Part shown: positions 8,500 to 16,963 of the stretch, one piece after another
Numbering within the stretch: the stretch's first letter is position 1
Layout: the number at the start of each line of letters is the position of its first letter
NCBI GenBank assembly: GCA_019636945.1
Contig: JAHBWO010000024.1
Coordinates: 1 to 39,954, forward strand
Direction: 5' to 3'
Length of the DNA: 39,954 nt
Origin: Nitrospira sp.
Lineage (GTDB): Bacteria; Nitrospirota; Nitrospiria; Nitrospirales; Nitrospiraceae
Notes under the pieces: generated by a model
Told to the model about the DNA's origin: nothing
The model's input: only the letters and a program-made list of their open reading frames with translations
Databases searched by the model: none
Position numbers and translations under genes: made by a program

Positions 8500-10098
8500 T
8501 TAATCGCGTCCTGGAACCTTTCTCCCCGACGCACCTGCAGAACTGACCCGATCACCGTATTTGGCAAGCACGCTGTCGGCCAACGGCTTGGATAAGGCCC
8601 CTCTCGCCCACAGCATCCCTCCACGAGCCACCGCATAGTCGGCTTGGGCACGGTAGAGTTCATAGGCCGCTTCAACCACCGCACGCTCTCGGAGGTTGAC
8701 GAAGAGAACGCTCGTGGCGCCCATATTAAACCGAGCCCGTTCTCCTTCTTCTAAGGTCTTGGCCAATCGCAGTGCCTCCGTCGCAGCCTTCACTCGGTCC
8801 CTGGCACGCACCTGAGCCGAGAGCCAGTTGTCTACCTCAATCTGGACTTGCCGCTCAGTGTAGACTTGCTTATACGCCAACCGCGTCTGCTCAGCTTCTG
8901 CGTGAAGGACCTTCCCTCGGGCAGCTCGATTGAACAGCGGCATGCTGAAGAGAGCAGCCATTCGGTAGCCGATCCCACCGACCCAATAGATCGCGCCGAT
9001 TGCCGGACCACCTTCAATGGTGAACTTTGGAAGCAGACTATTCTTCGCCAGCTTGATTTCGATATTGTTCAATCTGGCTTCTATATAGAGATCGCGCACT
9101 TCCGGACGATCCTCCGTGGCTTCGACCTTAAAAGCTGCCACATCGTCTTCGGTCGGCAATGGTGTTTCCCCCTGAAATTCCGGAGCCCATTCCGGACGAG
9201 GCGTCACCGGCTCGCCGTTCTCCCAGAGAAAGAGCGCGAGTTTATATTGCTCATACTCCACCTTCCGTTGCGCGGCAATGGCAGCCTCTCGTCGCCGCTG
9301 AACTTCTTCTCGAGCTTCGACCACGTCGATCGGAGCGACCGCGCCGGCCTTGGCTCGGCCCTCCACCATACGATAGCGTTCCTCCGCAATAGCCAGCGCA
9401 CGCTTGACCACATCAGCTTGCTTGACCACAACCTGCCAATCCCAGTATTGAACCGCCCCGGCAAGATAGAGATCCTGCCGTTTCTGAGCCACCTTCACCT
9501 CTGCTTGTGGGCCAGCGAGTTCTGCCTGCTGGAGCTCGGCATACTCTTCATTAATCATGAACCCCCGCAGGAGATTAATTCTTCCACCGACTATACCCAT
9601 TTGCTGCGGATAGAACAGCTGAAAGTCTTGAGGGACCGCAATCGCAGGACTCTGGACGTTACGTTCATCGATAATAGGGTAGGCTCTGTTCCCCGTGAGC
9701 GTCGCACGATCCCCGAAAACGTTACGGATACCGCCGAAGAGCTCCAAGCCCCAGGGGTGGCCGATCTTGAGCATAGTATCGACATAGCCGGCATTTAAGG
9801 TGTTCAGGCCGGTTGCGTTCGTCAGATTGTAGGTTTGATACCGGTCGTACTCGATTTCGTTCTTAAATTTCGGCTCCCAGGCACCCAACGCTTTTAAGAC
9901 TTTCGCCCGAGCCTGCGCCCGCTCCAGTCCGGTCGCCCGGAGCAGCGGATGGGTCAACTCAATCCTGGCCAATACCTCTTCAATAGTCAGAGGAGCGGTG
10001 CGAGTTGACTGAGCCTGCATGACACTCGAGTCGAGCACCGGCTCCCCCAGTGCGATCGCCGGCACTATCATCAACGAGAACAACAAGAGAAAGATCAA
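8500..10098 (-). CDS. TolC-family outer-membrane protein, paralog 1
   Basis: This 532-residue TolC/OEP protein is the third gene of a tandem trio. It has an N-terminal signal peptide ending near ALGEP, then two long alpha-helical repeats typical of outer-membrane efflux ducts, for example QKRQDLYLAGAVQYWDWQ and DNWLSAQVRARDRVKAA, and repeated Gln/Ala/Glu heptads. TolC trimers form a channel through the outer membrane and a periplasmic tunnel that docks onto HlyD-type adaptors. The start is TTG 10098, with GGAG 9 nt upstream and no ATG that would keep a signal peptide. It shares long blocks with the two upstream paralogs, but the region about residues 70-170 is its own and carries an insertion around the NRAYPIIDERN segment. 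The gap from paralog 2 is 25 bp. Confidence 0.9.
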   Translation of the reverse strand: MIFLLLFSLMIVPAIALGEPVLDSSVMQAQSTRTAPLTIEEVLARIELTHPLLRATGLERAQARAKVLKALGAWEPKFKNEIEYDRYQTYNLTNATGLNTLNAGYVDTMLKIGHPWGLELFGGIRNVFGDRATLTGNRAYPIIDERNVQSPAIAVPQDFQLFYPQQMGIVGGRINLLRGFMINEEYAELQQAELAGPQAEVKVAQKRQDLYLAGAVQYWDWQVVVKQADVVKRALAIAEERYRMVEGRAKAGAVAPIDVVEAREEVQRRREAAIAAQRKVEYEQYKLALFLWENGEPVTPRPEWAPEFQGETPLPTEDDVAAFKVEATEDRPEVRDLYIEARLNNIEIKLAKNSLLPKFTIEGGPAIGAIYWVGGIGYRMAALFSMPLFNRAARGKVLHAEAEQTRLAYKQVYTERQVQIEVDNWLSAQVRARDRVKAATEALRLAKTLEEGERARFNMGATSVLFVNLRERAVVEAAYELYRAQADYAVARGGMLWARGALSKPLADSVLAKYGDRVSSAGASGRKVPGRD

Positions 10099-10123
10099 GG
10101 AAGGATGCTCCTTTGTTGCGGAA

Positions 10124-11671
10124 TTAATCGCGGCCCGGTTGCTTAAAGCCGTTCATACCCGCCGCCGTCAACGGGTTCCCGTACTTGGCCAACTCGTTTT
10201 CAGGCCAAGGTTTCGACAAGGCCCCCCTTGCCCACAACATGCCTCCACGCGCCACAGCGTAGTCGGCCTGCGCCCGATAGAGCTGGTACGCATGTTGAAC
10301 GACGTTGCGCTCACGGAGGTTCACGAAGAGGACGGTGCTTGCACCCATATTGAACCTGGTCCGCTCGCCCTCCTCCAACGTCTTGGCTAACCGTAAGGCT
10401 TCCGTCGCCGCCTTCACCCGGTCTCTGGCGCGCACTTGGGCCGAGAGCCAGTTATCCACGTCGATGCTGACTTGTTGCTCAGTGTACAGCTGTTTGAAGG
10501 CCAGTTGCTGCTGGTCCGCCTCCGCATACAGGACCTTTCCCCGCCCTTCCCGCTGGAAAATTGGTACCGCAAACCACGATTCGATTCGATATCCGACTCC
10601 CACATTCCAGTCTGAAGCGGCATCCATTTGCCCCCCCTTAAAATCAAACTTCGGGAGCAGGTGATTCTTCGCAAGCTTAATATCGATATTATTCTTCTTG
10701 GCTTCGATGTAGAGGTCCCGCACTTCCGGACGCACTTCCTTGGCTTCCACCTTATAGGCTGCAATCTCCTCGTTGGTCGGAAGCGGTGTTTCGCCCTGGA
10801 ATTCCGGAGCCCATTCTGCACGGGGAGTCACCGGCTCGCCGTTCTCCCACAGGAAGAGGGAGAGCTTGTACTGTTCATACTCCACCTTCCGTTGCGCGGC
10901 GATGGCGGCCTCTCGCCGAACCTGAACCTCTTTGTTGGCCTCAATGACATCTAGCGGCGAGGACAACCCCCTCTTCGCCTGCCCCTCGATCTGTATGAAT
11001 CGTTCTTCAGCCACAGCCAGGGTGCGCTTCACGATATCCGCTTGCTTAACGGCCACCTGCCAATCCCAGTACTGTACGGCACCGGCAAGGTAGAGGTCTT
11101 GCCGCTTCTGCGCCACCGCGATCTCCGCCTGCGGCCCCGCGAGTTCGGCCTTCTGAAAGTCGGCGTACTCTTCGTTCATCATGAATCCACGCAGCAGGTG
11201 AGCCTCGCCTCCGATAAGCATTTGTTGGTTATGCCAGAAGAGCAGTCCATCATTCGGGATGACCGCATGGGCGCCTTGGTTGATACGATCCCCAAACCCG
11301 TTGCGGATCCCGCCATTGAGCCTGAAGCCCCAGGGATGTCCCATCTCGATCGTGCTGTCGTTATAGCCCCCCGTCGTCGTATTGATGAAGGCCAGAAAGT
11401 TCCACGTCTGATAGCGATCGGCCTCTGTCCGGTTCTGAAACTTTGGTTCCCAGGCCCCGAGCGCCTTGAGGATTTTCGCCCGGGCCTGCATCCGTTCAAC
11501 GCCGGTCGCCCGAAGGAGCGGATGGGTCAACTCAATACGTGCGAGCACTTCGCTGATGGTCAGAAGCTCGGTGCGGACGGACTGCGCCTTCAACGCGCTG
11601 GAGTCGTGCACCGGCGCCGCCAGGGTCGTCATGGGAAGCAAGATCAGAATCACGAGTAAGAAAGCGGTCAT
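10124..11671 (-). CDS. TolC-family outer-membrane protein, paralog 2
   Basis: The 515-residue protein has a signal peptide (cleavage likely after TLAAP), followed by the same conserved start seen in its neighbours (EVLARIELTHPLLRATG) and the same C-terminal tract ending GFKQPGRD. It is closest to paralog 3: their DNA shares an uninterrupted run of more than 50 identical bases around 10877-10933 and 12447-12503. The segment about residues 70-165 differs strongly from both neighbours and contains a short asparagine- and tryptophan-rich stretch. ATG 11671 is preceded by AGGAGC. It is the middle gene of the trio, 23 bp after paralog 3, so all three are almost certainly cotranscribed. Confidence 0.9.
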   Translation of the reverse strand: MTAFLLVILILLPMTTLAAPVHDSSALKAQSVRTELLTISEVLARIELTHPLLRATGVERMQARAKILKALGAWEPKFQNRTEADRYQTWNFLAFINTTTGGYNDSTIEMGHPWGFRLNGGIRNGFGDRINQGAHAVIPNDGLLFWHNQQMLIGGEAHLLRGFMMNEEYADFQKAELAGPQAEIAVAQKRQDLYLAGAVQYWDWQVAVKQADIVKRTLAVAEERFIQIEGQAKRGLSSPLDVIEANKEVQVRREAAIAAQRKVEYEQYKLSLFLWENGEPVTPRAEWAPEFQGETPLPTNEEIAAYKVEAKEVRPEVRDLYIEAKKNNIDIKLAKNHLLPKFDFKGGQMDAASDWNVGVGYRIESWFAVPIFQREGRGKVLYAEADQQQLAFKQLYTEQQVSIDVDNWLSAQVRARDRVKAATEALRLAKTLEEGERTRFNMGASTVLFVNLRERNVVQHAYQLYRAQADYAVARGGMLWARGALSKPWPENELAKYGNPLTAAGMNGFKQPGRD

Positions 11672-11694
11672 CGACAGATGCTCCTTGTGCCGGA

Positions 11695-13248
11695 TTAATC
11701 GCGACCCGGTTGCTTGAAGCCGTTCATGCCCGCCGCCGTCAGCGGATTGCCGTACTTAGCCAATTCGCTTTCGGGCCACGGCTTGGACAGCAGCCCACGA
11801 GCCCACAGCATCCCTCCACGCGCTACGGCGTAGTCGGCCTGCGCCCGATACAGCTGGTACGCCTGCTCCACCACGTGGCGTTCACGGAGGTTGACAAAGA
11901 GGACGGTGGTCGCGCCCATATTGAATCGGGTCCGTTCGCCTTCTTCCAGTGTCTTCGCTAACCGCAGCGCTTCCGTCGCCGCGGTCACCCGATCTCTGGC
12001 GCGCACTTGGGCCGAGAGCCAGTTGTCCACGTCAAAGGTGACTTGCTGCTCGGTGTACAGCTGCTTCAACGCCAATTGTTGCTGAGCCACTTCGGCGGCC
12101 ATGACCTTCCCGCGCGCTCCTCGTTGGAAGAGCGGCATCTCGGTGTGCACGCCGACCCGATACCCGAGTCCCACCAACCAGTCCGCAGCGCCCCCGGTCG
12201 GCCCCCCCTCCAGATCCAACGTCGGGAGCAGCTTGTTCTTGGCTAGCTTCATATCGATGTTGTTGAGCTTAGCTTCGACGTAGAGGTCCCGCACTTCCGG
12301 CCGCACTTCTTTCGCCTCTGCTTTATAGCCTGCGACCTCCGCGTTGGTCGGAAGCGGCGTTTCGCCCTGGAATTCCGGAGCCCATTCTGCATGGGGTGTT
12401 ACCGGCTCGCCGTTCTCCCAGAGGAAGAGGGAGAGCTTGTACTGCTCATACTCCACCTTCCGTTGCGCGGCGATGGCGGCCTCTCGCCGAACCTGAACCT
12501 CTTGGTTCGCCTCAATGGCATCGAGTGGCGCAACCTTCCCATTCTTCGCCAACCCTTCGATCTGAACTAAACGCTCTTCAGCCACAGCTTGGGCACGCTT
12601 CACGACATCCGCTTGCTTAACGGCGACCTGCCAATCCCAGTACTGCACGGCTCCAGCCAAGTAAAGGTCTTGCCGTTTCTGCGCCACCTTGATCTCTGCT
12701 TGCGGACCCGCGAGCTCGGCCCGTTGAAATTCGGCGTTCTCTTCGTTGACCATGAAGTCTCGTAGGAAATGGATGGTCCCACTGTAGTAGAAGTGTTGCT
12801 TATGATAGGTCGCGCGCAGATCAGGGGGCAGCGCAATACGGTTGATACTTTCCTGATCCCCGAAGCCGCTGCGAAGTCCACCCGCGACCCTGAAGCCCCA
12901 AGGATGCCCGACCTCGACCGTGCTGTCGGCATATCCAATCGTATGCTGAGCCGGAATGTCGAACGCCGTCGTAAGGTTCCAGTTAGTATAGCGCTCGGTC
13001 TGTGTATAGTTCTTGACCTGCGGCTCCCAGGCCCCGAGCGCCTTGAGGATTTTTGCCCGGGCCTTCGTGCGCTCTGCTCCCGTGGCCTGAAGCAGGGGAT
13101 GGGTCAACTCAATACGCGCCAGCACTTCCCCAATGCTCAGAGGTTCGGTACGTGTCGACTGTGCCTGCACCGTGCGGGAGTCGATCACCGGCTCCGCCAT
13201 CGCGGTCATTGGCAGAATTACTACCAGAGCCAACACCAGTGCGACCAT
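11695..13248 (-). CDS. TolC-family outer-membrane protein, paralog 3 (first gene of the cluster)
   Basis: The open frame runs far upstream (to 13884) across the divergent regulator, but the true start is ATG 13248. It is preceded by GAGGAG at 8 nt and gives a standard signal peptide ending in TAMAEP. The mature 517-residue protein has the TolC/OEP architecture and shares the conserved helical blocks of paralogs 1 and 2, including GAVQYWDWQVAVKQAD and LAKTLEEGERTRFNMGA. The divergent segment near residues 70-165 again distinguishes it. As the first gene it is directly downstream of a predicted promoter in the intergenic region shared with the NhaR-like regulator. Confidence 0.91.
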   Translation of the reverse strand: MVALVLALVVILPMTAMAEPVIDSRTVQAQSTRTEPLSIGEVLARIELTHPLLQATGAERTKARAKILKALGAWEPQVKNYTQTERYTNWNLTTAFDIPAQHTIGYADSTVEVGHPWGFRVAGGLRSGFGDQESINRIALPPDLRATYHKQHFYYSGTIHFLRDFMVNEENAEFQRAELAGPQAEIKVAQKRQDLYLAGAVQYWDWQVAVKQADVVKRAQAVAEERLVQIEGLAKNGKVAPLDAIEANQEVQVRREAAIAAQRKVEYEQYKLSLFLWENGEPVTPHAEWAPEFQGETPLPTNAEVAGYKAEAKEVRPEVRDLYVEAKLNNIDMKLAKNKLLPTLDLEGGPTGGAADWLVGLGYRVGVHTEMPLFQRGARGKVMAAEVAQQQLALKQLYTEQQVTFDVDNWLSAQVRARDRVTAATEALRLAKTLEEGERTRFNMGATTVLFVNLRERHVVEQAYQLYRAQADYAVARGGMLWARGLLSKPWPESELAKYGNPLTAAGMNGFKQPGRD

Positions 13249-13288
13249 GTGGGATGCTCCTCTCGTATACATTCGGCGGACGGCGCAC

Positions 13289-13317
13289 ACACTAGCAACC
13301 TCCCCTTCTTTTTTCAA
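13289..13317 (-). promoter_or_regulatory. Predicted sigma70-type promoter of the outer-membrane/ABC/HlyD cluster
   Basis: On the - strand TTGAAA (13312-13317) is followed after exactly 17 bp by TAGTGT (13289-13294), about 40 bp before the start codon of the first TolC paralog. This is a motif match only. Confidence 0.4.
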
Positions 13318-13333
13318 AATAGATAAAACAGAT

Positions 13334-13363
13334 TTGTGGTATCGATTAATCCGATGGTATAGT
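13334..13363 (+). promoter_or_regulatory. Predicted promoter of the NhaR-like gene with a LysR-type operator in its spacer
   Basis: TTGTGG (13334-13339) and TATAGT (13358-13363) are separated by 18 bp. Within the spacer lies ATCGATTAATCCGAT (13341-13355), a near-perfect dyad that contains the T-N11-A pattern bound by LysR proteins. Occupancy here would block the regulator's own promoter while lying upstream of the divergent cluster promoter, the classic LysR arrangement. Confidence 0.45.
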
Positions 13364-13392
13364 ACCGCCTCCTCCCGGGGGCTCAGGACCAT

Positions 13393-14292
13393 ATGGATTG
13401 GCTGAACTATCATCATCTCCTCTATTTCTGGTCCGTCGCCAAACACGGGACCGTAACGAAAGCCTGCGAAGAGCTCCGTCTCGCTCAACCCACCGTCAGC
13501 GGGCAGATCCATCTGTTGGAAAATACCTTGGGCGAGAAGCTGTTCATTCGAACGGGCCGGCGTTTGGTGCTGACGGAAATGGGCCAGCTCGTGTTCAAGT
13601 ACGCGGAAGACATCTTCGCAACCGGGCAAGAGCTGATGAATACCGTGCGGGGGCAGGGAAACGGACAGCCGACGCGTCTGGTCGTGGGCATTGCCGACGC
13701 CGTTCCCAAACCGCTCGCCACCCAGCTGCTCAAATCCGCCCTCAAGCTCTATAAGCCGACACGCTTGATCTGCCAGGAGGATAAACTGCGCCAGCTTCTG
13801 ACCGATCTGGCCGCCCATCGGTCGGATTTGGTGATCGCCGATACGCCGGCTCCACCAGGGGTGAAGGAGCATGCGTACAACCATCCGTTGGGTGAATCGG
13901 GCGTGACCCTATTCGCCACGGCAAAGCTGGCCGCCCAGTATCGCCGAGACTTTCCCGAGTCACTCCGCAACGCGCCGCTTCTCCTCCCCACATCGAGCGC
14001 CGTGCTTCGTCGTTTGATGGACCAGTGGATGGTGAACCATGGCATGCATCCCATCGTGGTCGGCGAGTTCGACGACAGTGCGACGCTCAAAGCCTTCGGT
14101 CAGGACGGCCATGGGATCTTCCCCGGCGCCACGGTGATCGAAAAGGAGATCTGTCGCCAATATCAGGTGCAGGTGGTTGGACGACTGGACGGGCTCATCC
14201 AGCATTTCTACGCGATCACCGTTGAACGGCGACTGAAGCACCCGGCTGTCCTTGCGCTTGTCCGCACCGCCCGACGCGAGTTGCTCTGCTGA
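13393..14292 (+). CDS. nhaR: LysR-family transcriptional regulator, NhaR-like
   Basis: The 299-residue protein begins WLNYHHLLYFWSVAKHGTV, which is the distinctive NhaR N-terminus, followed by a winged helix-turn-helix (about residues 15-60, with EELRLAQPTVSGQI as recognition region). The C-terminal two-thirds forms the periplasmic-binding-like effector domain, with a GIADAVPKPLA first strand. NhaR in enterobacteria activates the Na+/H+ antiporter gene nhaA in response to Na+; no antiporter is present here. Instead the gene is divergent from the TolC/ABC/HlyD cluster, 145 bp apart, so it is the obvious candidate regulator of that cluster. The symbol reflects family resemblance, and the signal sensed here is unknown. 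Confidence 0.85.
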   Translation: MDWLNYHHLLYFWSVAKHGTVTKACEELRLAQPTVSGQIHLLENTLGEKLFIRTGRRLVLTEMGQLVFKYAEDIFATGQELMNTVRGQGNGQPTRLVVGIADAVPKPLATQLLKSALKLYKPTRLICQEDKLRQLLTDLAAHRSDLVIADTPAPPGVKEHAYNHPLGESGVTLFATAKLAAQYRRDFPESLRNAPLLLPTSSAVLRRLMDQWMVNHGMHPIVVGEFDDSATLKAFGQDGHGIFPGATVIEKEICRQYQVQVVGRLDGLIQHFYAITVERRLKHPAVLALVRTARRELLC

Positions 14293-14307
14293 CAGGGTGT
14301 TGAACAG
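14293..14307 (+). repeat. Possible decayed terminal repeat of the 123-bp element family
   Basis: CAGGGTGTTGAACAG begins immediately after the nhaR-like stop codon and matches the terminal repeat of the element at 27672-27794 at about 12 of 15 positions. About 40 bp further on is CCCAGCGAGGCTGG, which resembles the element interior. The rest is not recognisable. Confidence 0.25.
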
Positions 14308-14372
14308 CCTGTGGGATACGGGCTTTCCAAAAATCTCCCAGCGAGGCTGGTTCACGCCTGGCACAAACCCTA

Positions 14373-15086
14373 TCACACCTGAAGCCGTCCGACGGCTTTC
14401 AGCAGTTGCTCTCGCTCCTGACTCATAAGTTCCTTCCACTCGCCGGTGCCCAGGCCATCGACCGTGATGTGCATGATCCTGGTTCGATGCAGCATGATGA
14501 CCCGATAGCCGAGCGCTTGACACATCCGTCTGATCTGCCGATTCCGTCCCTCGATCAAGACGATGCGGAAACGGTCACGCCCGACTCGACTCATTCGGCA
14601 GGGTTTTGTCCGGCTGCCGAGAATCACCACGCCTTCCGCCATGTGATCCAGAAAGGCCTGATCGAACGGACGATCCACCCGCACGAGATACTCTCGCTCG
14701 TGTCCGAATTCAGTACGAAGGATCTCGTTCACGATGTCGCCGTCGTTCGTCAGTAAGATGAGCCCGGATGAATCCTTATCGAGCCGCCCGATCGGAAAAA
14801 TCCGTTCAGCATGCCCGATCTCGGCAATGATGTTTCGAGGAACATGCGATTCGCTCGTCGTCGTGACACCGACCGGCTTATGGTACTTGATATAGAGAGG
14901 TGCTCTTCCCCAGGGCAGGACCTGTCCTTCGCGGGCGATGACGTCCGATGGCTCGACCTGATCACCGAGCTTCGCCACACGGCCGTTGATCGTGATCAGC
15001 CCGGACTCGACCAATCGGTCGGCTTCACGCCGAGAACAGATCCCCTGTTCCGTGAAGAACTTATTGATGCGGATCGTCTGAGCCAC
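14373..15086 (-). CDS. rluF: 23S rRNA pseudouridine synthase, RluF/RluB-RsuA family
   Basis: The 237-residue protein has an N-terminal S4 RNA-binding domain (about 1-60: RINKFFTEQGICSRREADRLV) and the RsuA-family catalytic domain. The catalytic aspartate is Asp103 in GRLDKDSSGL. The later motif EGRNRQIRRMCQALGY is diagnostic of the RsuA/RluB/E/F group. It isomerises uridine to pseudouridine in rRNA, with RluF (U2604 of 23S in E. coli) the best guess by length and by the short C-terminus. The symbol is tentative. It is the last gene of the leftward run that contains the polyamine genes, 153 bp after the agmatinase gene. Confidence 0.85.
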   Translation of the reverse strand: MAQTIRINKFFTEQGICSRREADRLVESGLITINGRVAKLGDQVEPSDVIAREGQVLPWGRAPLYIKYHKPVGVTTTSESHVPRNIIAEIGHAERIFPIGRLDKDSSGLILLTNDGDIVNEILRTEFGHEREYLVRVDRPFDQAFLDHMAEGVVILGSRTKPCRMSRVGRDRFRIVLIEGRNRQIRRMCQALGYRVIMLHRTRIMHITVDGLGTGEWKELMSQEREQLLKAVGRLQV

Positions 15087-15144
15087 GGAGAATCAGCCTC
15101 ATCGCCGGATACTCAAACAGGCTGTTACGCTTGCCCTCAAGCCT

Positions 15145-15217
15145 GTGAAGCGTATCTCGTGAAGCGTCGTTCGTTTGCGAAATACCAAGAATAAAGAACG
15201 AGCGTGCGACCTTGCGA
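15145..15217. repeat. Intergenic repeat containing GTGAAGCGTATCTC
   Basis: The 14-mer GTGAAGCGTATCTC (15145-15158) is found again at 32658-32671 between iscS and iscU. A shortened second copy (CGTGAAGCGT) directly follows, and then a weak inverted pair (CGTTCGTTT against AAAGAACGAG). It fills most of the gap between rluF and the agmatinase gene. Confidence 0.4.
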
Positions 15218-15239
15218 CCGCTTCATCTCAATGTTCGTC

Positions 15240-16172
15240 TCAATGGACGCGGCGACCGGCCCTGATACGGCCGAGCATGCGATAGATCAACCGCGCAATG
15301 GAAAATTGCGGCGCGACAAATCCTTCAATGGGGGCGATCTCGCTGATATCCATCCCCACGATCCCTGGTCCGTCGGCAAGAGCCGTGATGAGCTTGAGGG
15401 TGTCGTACCATCCAAGCCCCCCAGGCTCGGGAGTGCCCAAGGCCGGAATAATCGATGCATCCAGCCCATCGCAATCGAACGTCAGGTACACCGGCGTTTG
15501 GCAAGCCGCAACGACGTCAGGAATCCACTTCGCCGCTTTCCCCTCATACGGACCGGATGGGTCGAGGATCGTTGCAGCAAAGAAGGTCTTGATGCGGTCC
15601 GTCCTGTCGATACGAGCGATCTCTTCAGAACTGATCGAGCGGATCCCCACCTGCACGAGCGGTAATCCGTCCTCCACCACCCGCGCCATGACACTGGCAT
15701 GGCTGAACGGATTGTCCTGATAGGCCTCGCGCAGATCGCCATGGGCATCGATTTGCAGCACCGTCATCTGCGGATATTGCTTGGCATGGGCACGAATCGC
15801 ACCCAACGCACCGGTGTGTTCCCCCGTCAGGGTGACCAGAAACCGTCCGGATCCGACATGCGGTGACACAAACGCCTCAATCGCATCGACGGCAGCGCGA
15901 TCGACCTTGCCGTTCAGCTCCAACGGAGATGCCGTGGCCACGCCGCCCCATTCCCGATAGGGTTCGCATCGCAGTTGTTCGTCAAAGAATTCCACCTGAG
16001 CGGAGGCTTCAAGGATCGCGGAGGGGCCGTGGTCTGAACCACGGATGTAGCTGGAGGTGTGCTCATACGGAGCCGGCAGGACGTAGACACCCGCATGGTC
16101 CGGATGGCACCAGGGTTCGTCGATCCCTAGAAAGTTGCGATCCGGTCCTTCCCAGCCAGCAGGTAGCGTCAT
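15240..16172 (-). CDS. speB: Agmatinase (ureohydrolase family)
   Basis: The 310-residue protein belongs to the arginase/agmatinase fold. The Mn2+-binding motifs are visible: TGEHTGA (His), IDAHGDLRE (Asp-His-Asp), and TFDCDGLDAS (two Asp), followed by ALGTPEPGGL, which is typical of agmatinases. It hydrolyses agmatine to putrescine and urea. The open frame extends to 16307 but would overlap the upstream gene; ATG 16172 has AAGGA 7 nt upstream and gives the normal family length. The gene directly upstream makes agmatine from arginine, so the assignment as agmatinase rather than arginase rests on both the motif style and the context. Confidence 0.92.
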   Translation of the reverse strand: MTLPAGWEGPDRNFLGIDEPWCHPDHAGVYVLPAPYEHTSSYIRGSDHGPSAILEASAQVEFFDEQLRCEPYREWGGVATASPLELNGKVDRAAVDAIEAFVSPHVGSGRFLVTLTGEHTGALGAIRAHAKQYPQMTVLQIDAHGDLREAYQDNPFSHASVMARVVEDGLPLVQVGIRSISSEEIARIDRTDRIKTFFAATILDPSGPYEGKAAKWIPDVVAACQTPVYLTFDCDGLDASIIPALGTPEPGGLGWYDTLKLITALADGPGIVGMDISEIAPIEGFVAPQFSIARLIYRMLGRIRAGRRVH

Positions 16173-16237
16173 GCTGATCCTTCCCTTCGTGGGGTGAGCG
16201 ACCGACGCGTGCTCATGCAGGCGAACACCACAGGCAT

Positions 16238-16810
16238 TTACCGGCGAGGACGAGAGGGTACGTTTTCCGGTGGGATAAACACGGCCAAGGCGATGACGGT
16301 CGTCCACTTGCCCTTCTTCCCGACGGCCGACTGGGTGATATTGAGCGTCTGCACGATCTTCCCACCCATCTTGAACACCTGTTCCCGCTCTTTCCAGGCG
16401 ACATTGGGATCGAACTCGACGCCTAAGGTCGTGGCCAACATCTGTGCCGCCAAGTCTTCGGTATATTCTCCCGTCTCCTCATCCGTCTCGCCGTGGGCAT
16501 GGTGCTCGGACAGATATCCATACGTCCCGCGATCGGTCGGCTTGGCGAGCCCCACGGACGCCGACACGAGTTGGTTCCGTTCATTGGTTTCGGATCGGGC
16601 CATGACACAAAAGGTGATTTCGCCGGGCTTCAGCAGTTGCTCACCGCGCTTTCTGGGGATGATCTTGCAGTGCGGCGGAAGGATGGAGGACACGCTGACC
16701 AGGTTGCAGTACGCCACACCGGCGCTGCGCAACGCCTCTTCGAAGGAGGCCAGCTTTTCCTTGTGGACTCCCACCCCTCTCGTCAGAAACATATGCGTAG
16801 GTACCATCAT
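16238..16810 (-). CDS. pdaD: Pyruvoyl-dependent arginine decarboxylase
   Basis: This small 190-residue protein is a pyruvoyl-type arginine decarboxylase, an enzyme type best known from archaea, chlamydiae and some bacteria. The self-cleavage site that creates the pyruvoyl group is [11 protein letters not shown]: cleavage is expected between Ser41 and Ser42. The downstream motifs [11 protein letters not shown] and ASVGLAKP are also family features. It makes agmatine from arginine without pyridoxal phosphate. Two ATGs in a row (16810 and 16807) are possible starts, and the AAAGG element spaces better with the second. It lies 65 bp upstream of the agmatinase gene, and the two form the arginine to putrescine route. 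Confidence 0.93.
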   Translation of the reverse strand: MMVPTHMFLTRGVGVHKEKLASFEEALRSAGVAYCNLVSVSSILPPHCKIIPRKRGEQLLKPGEITFCVMARSETNERNQLVSASVGLAKPTDRGTYGYLSEHHAHGETDEETGEYTEDLAAQMLATTLGVEFDPNVAWKEREQVFKMGGKIVQTLNITQSAVGKKGKWTTVIALAVFIPPENVPSRPRR

Positions 16811-16963
16811 CTCCCCTTTCGTCCGGCTATCGGCCTTTCTGGTTGTTCGGAATTGGTTGCGTGACGTGCGTTCAAGCGGTCAGCCTGATACACAAACTGC
16901 TCCGTACCACCGCGTGTATCGGGCGTTTGTTGTAGCAAGATTGAACCGGCTTCGCAATATCTT

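Noticed and set aside
8848..9798. + strand open frame of about 316 codons opposite TolC paralog 1
   Set aside because: It is antisense to a supported gene, and similar antisense frames occur opposite the other two paralogs because their DNA is related.
13249..13884. N-terminal extension of TolC paralog 3 running through the regulator gene
   Set aside because: It is antisense to the well-supported NhaR-like gene, lacks family resemblance, and a good ribosome site and signal peptide mark the true start at 13248.
14293..15130. rluF bracketed by inverted copies of an element end, as if mobile
   Set aside because: The two end-like sequences (14293-14307 and near 15107-15124) are in the same orientation relative to the element, so they do not form a composite unit.
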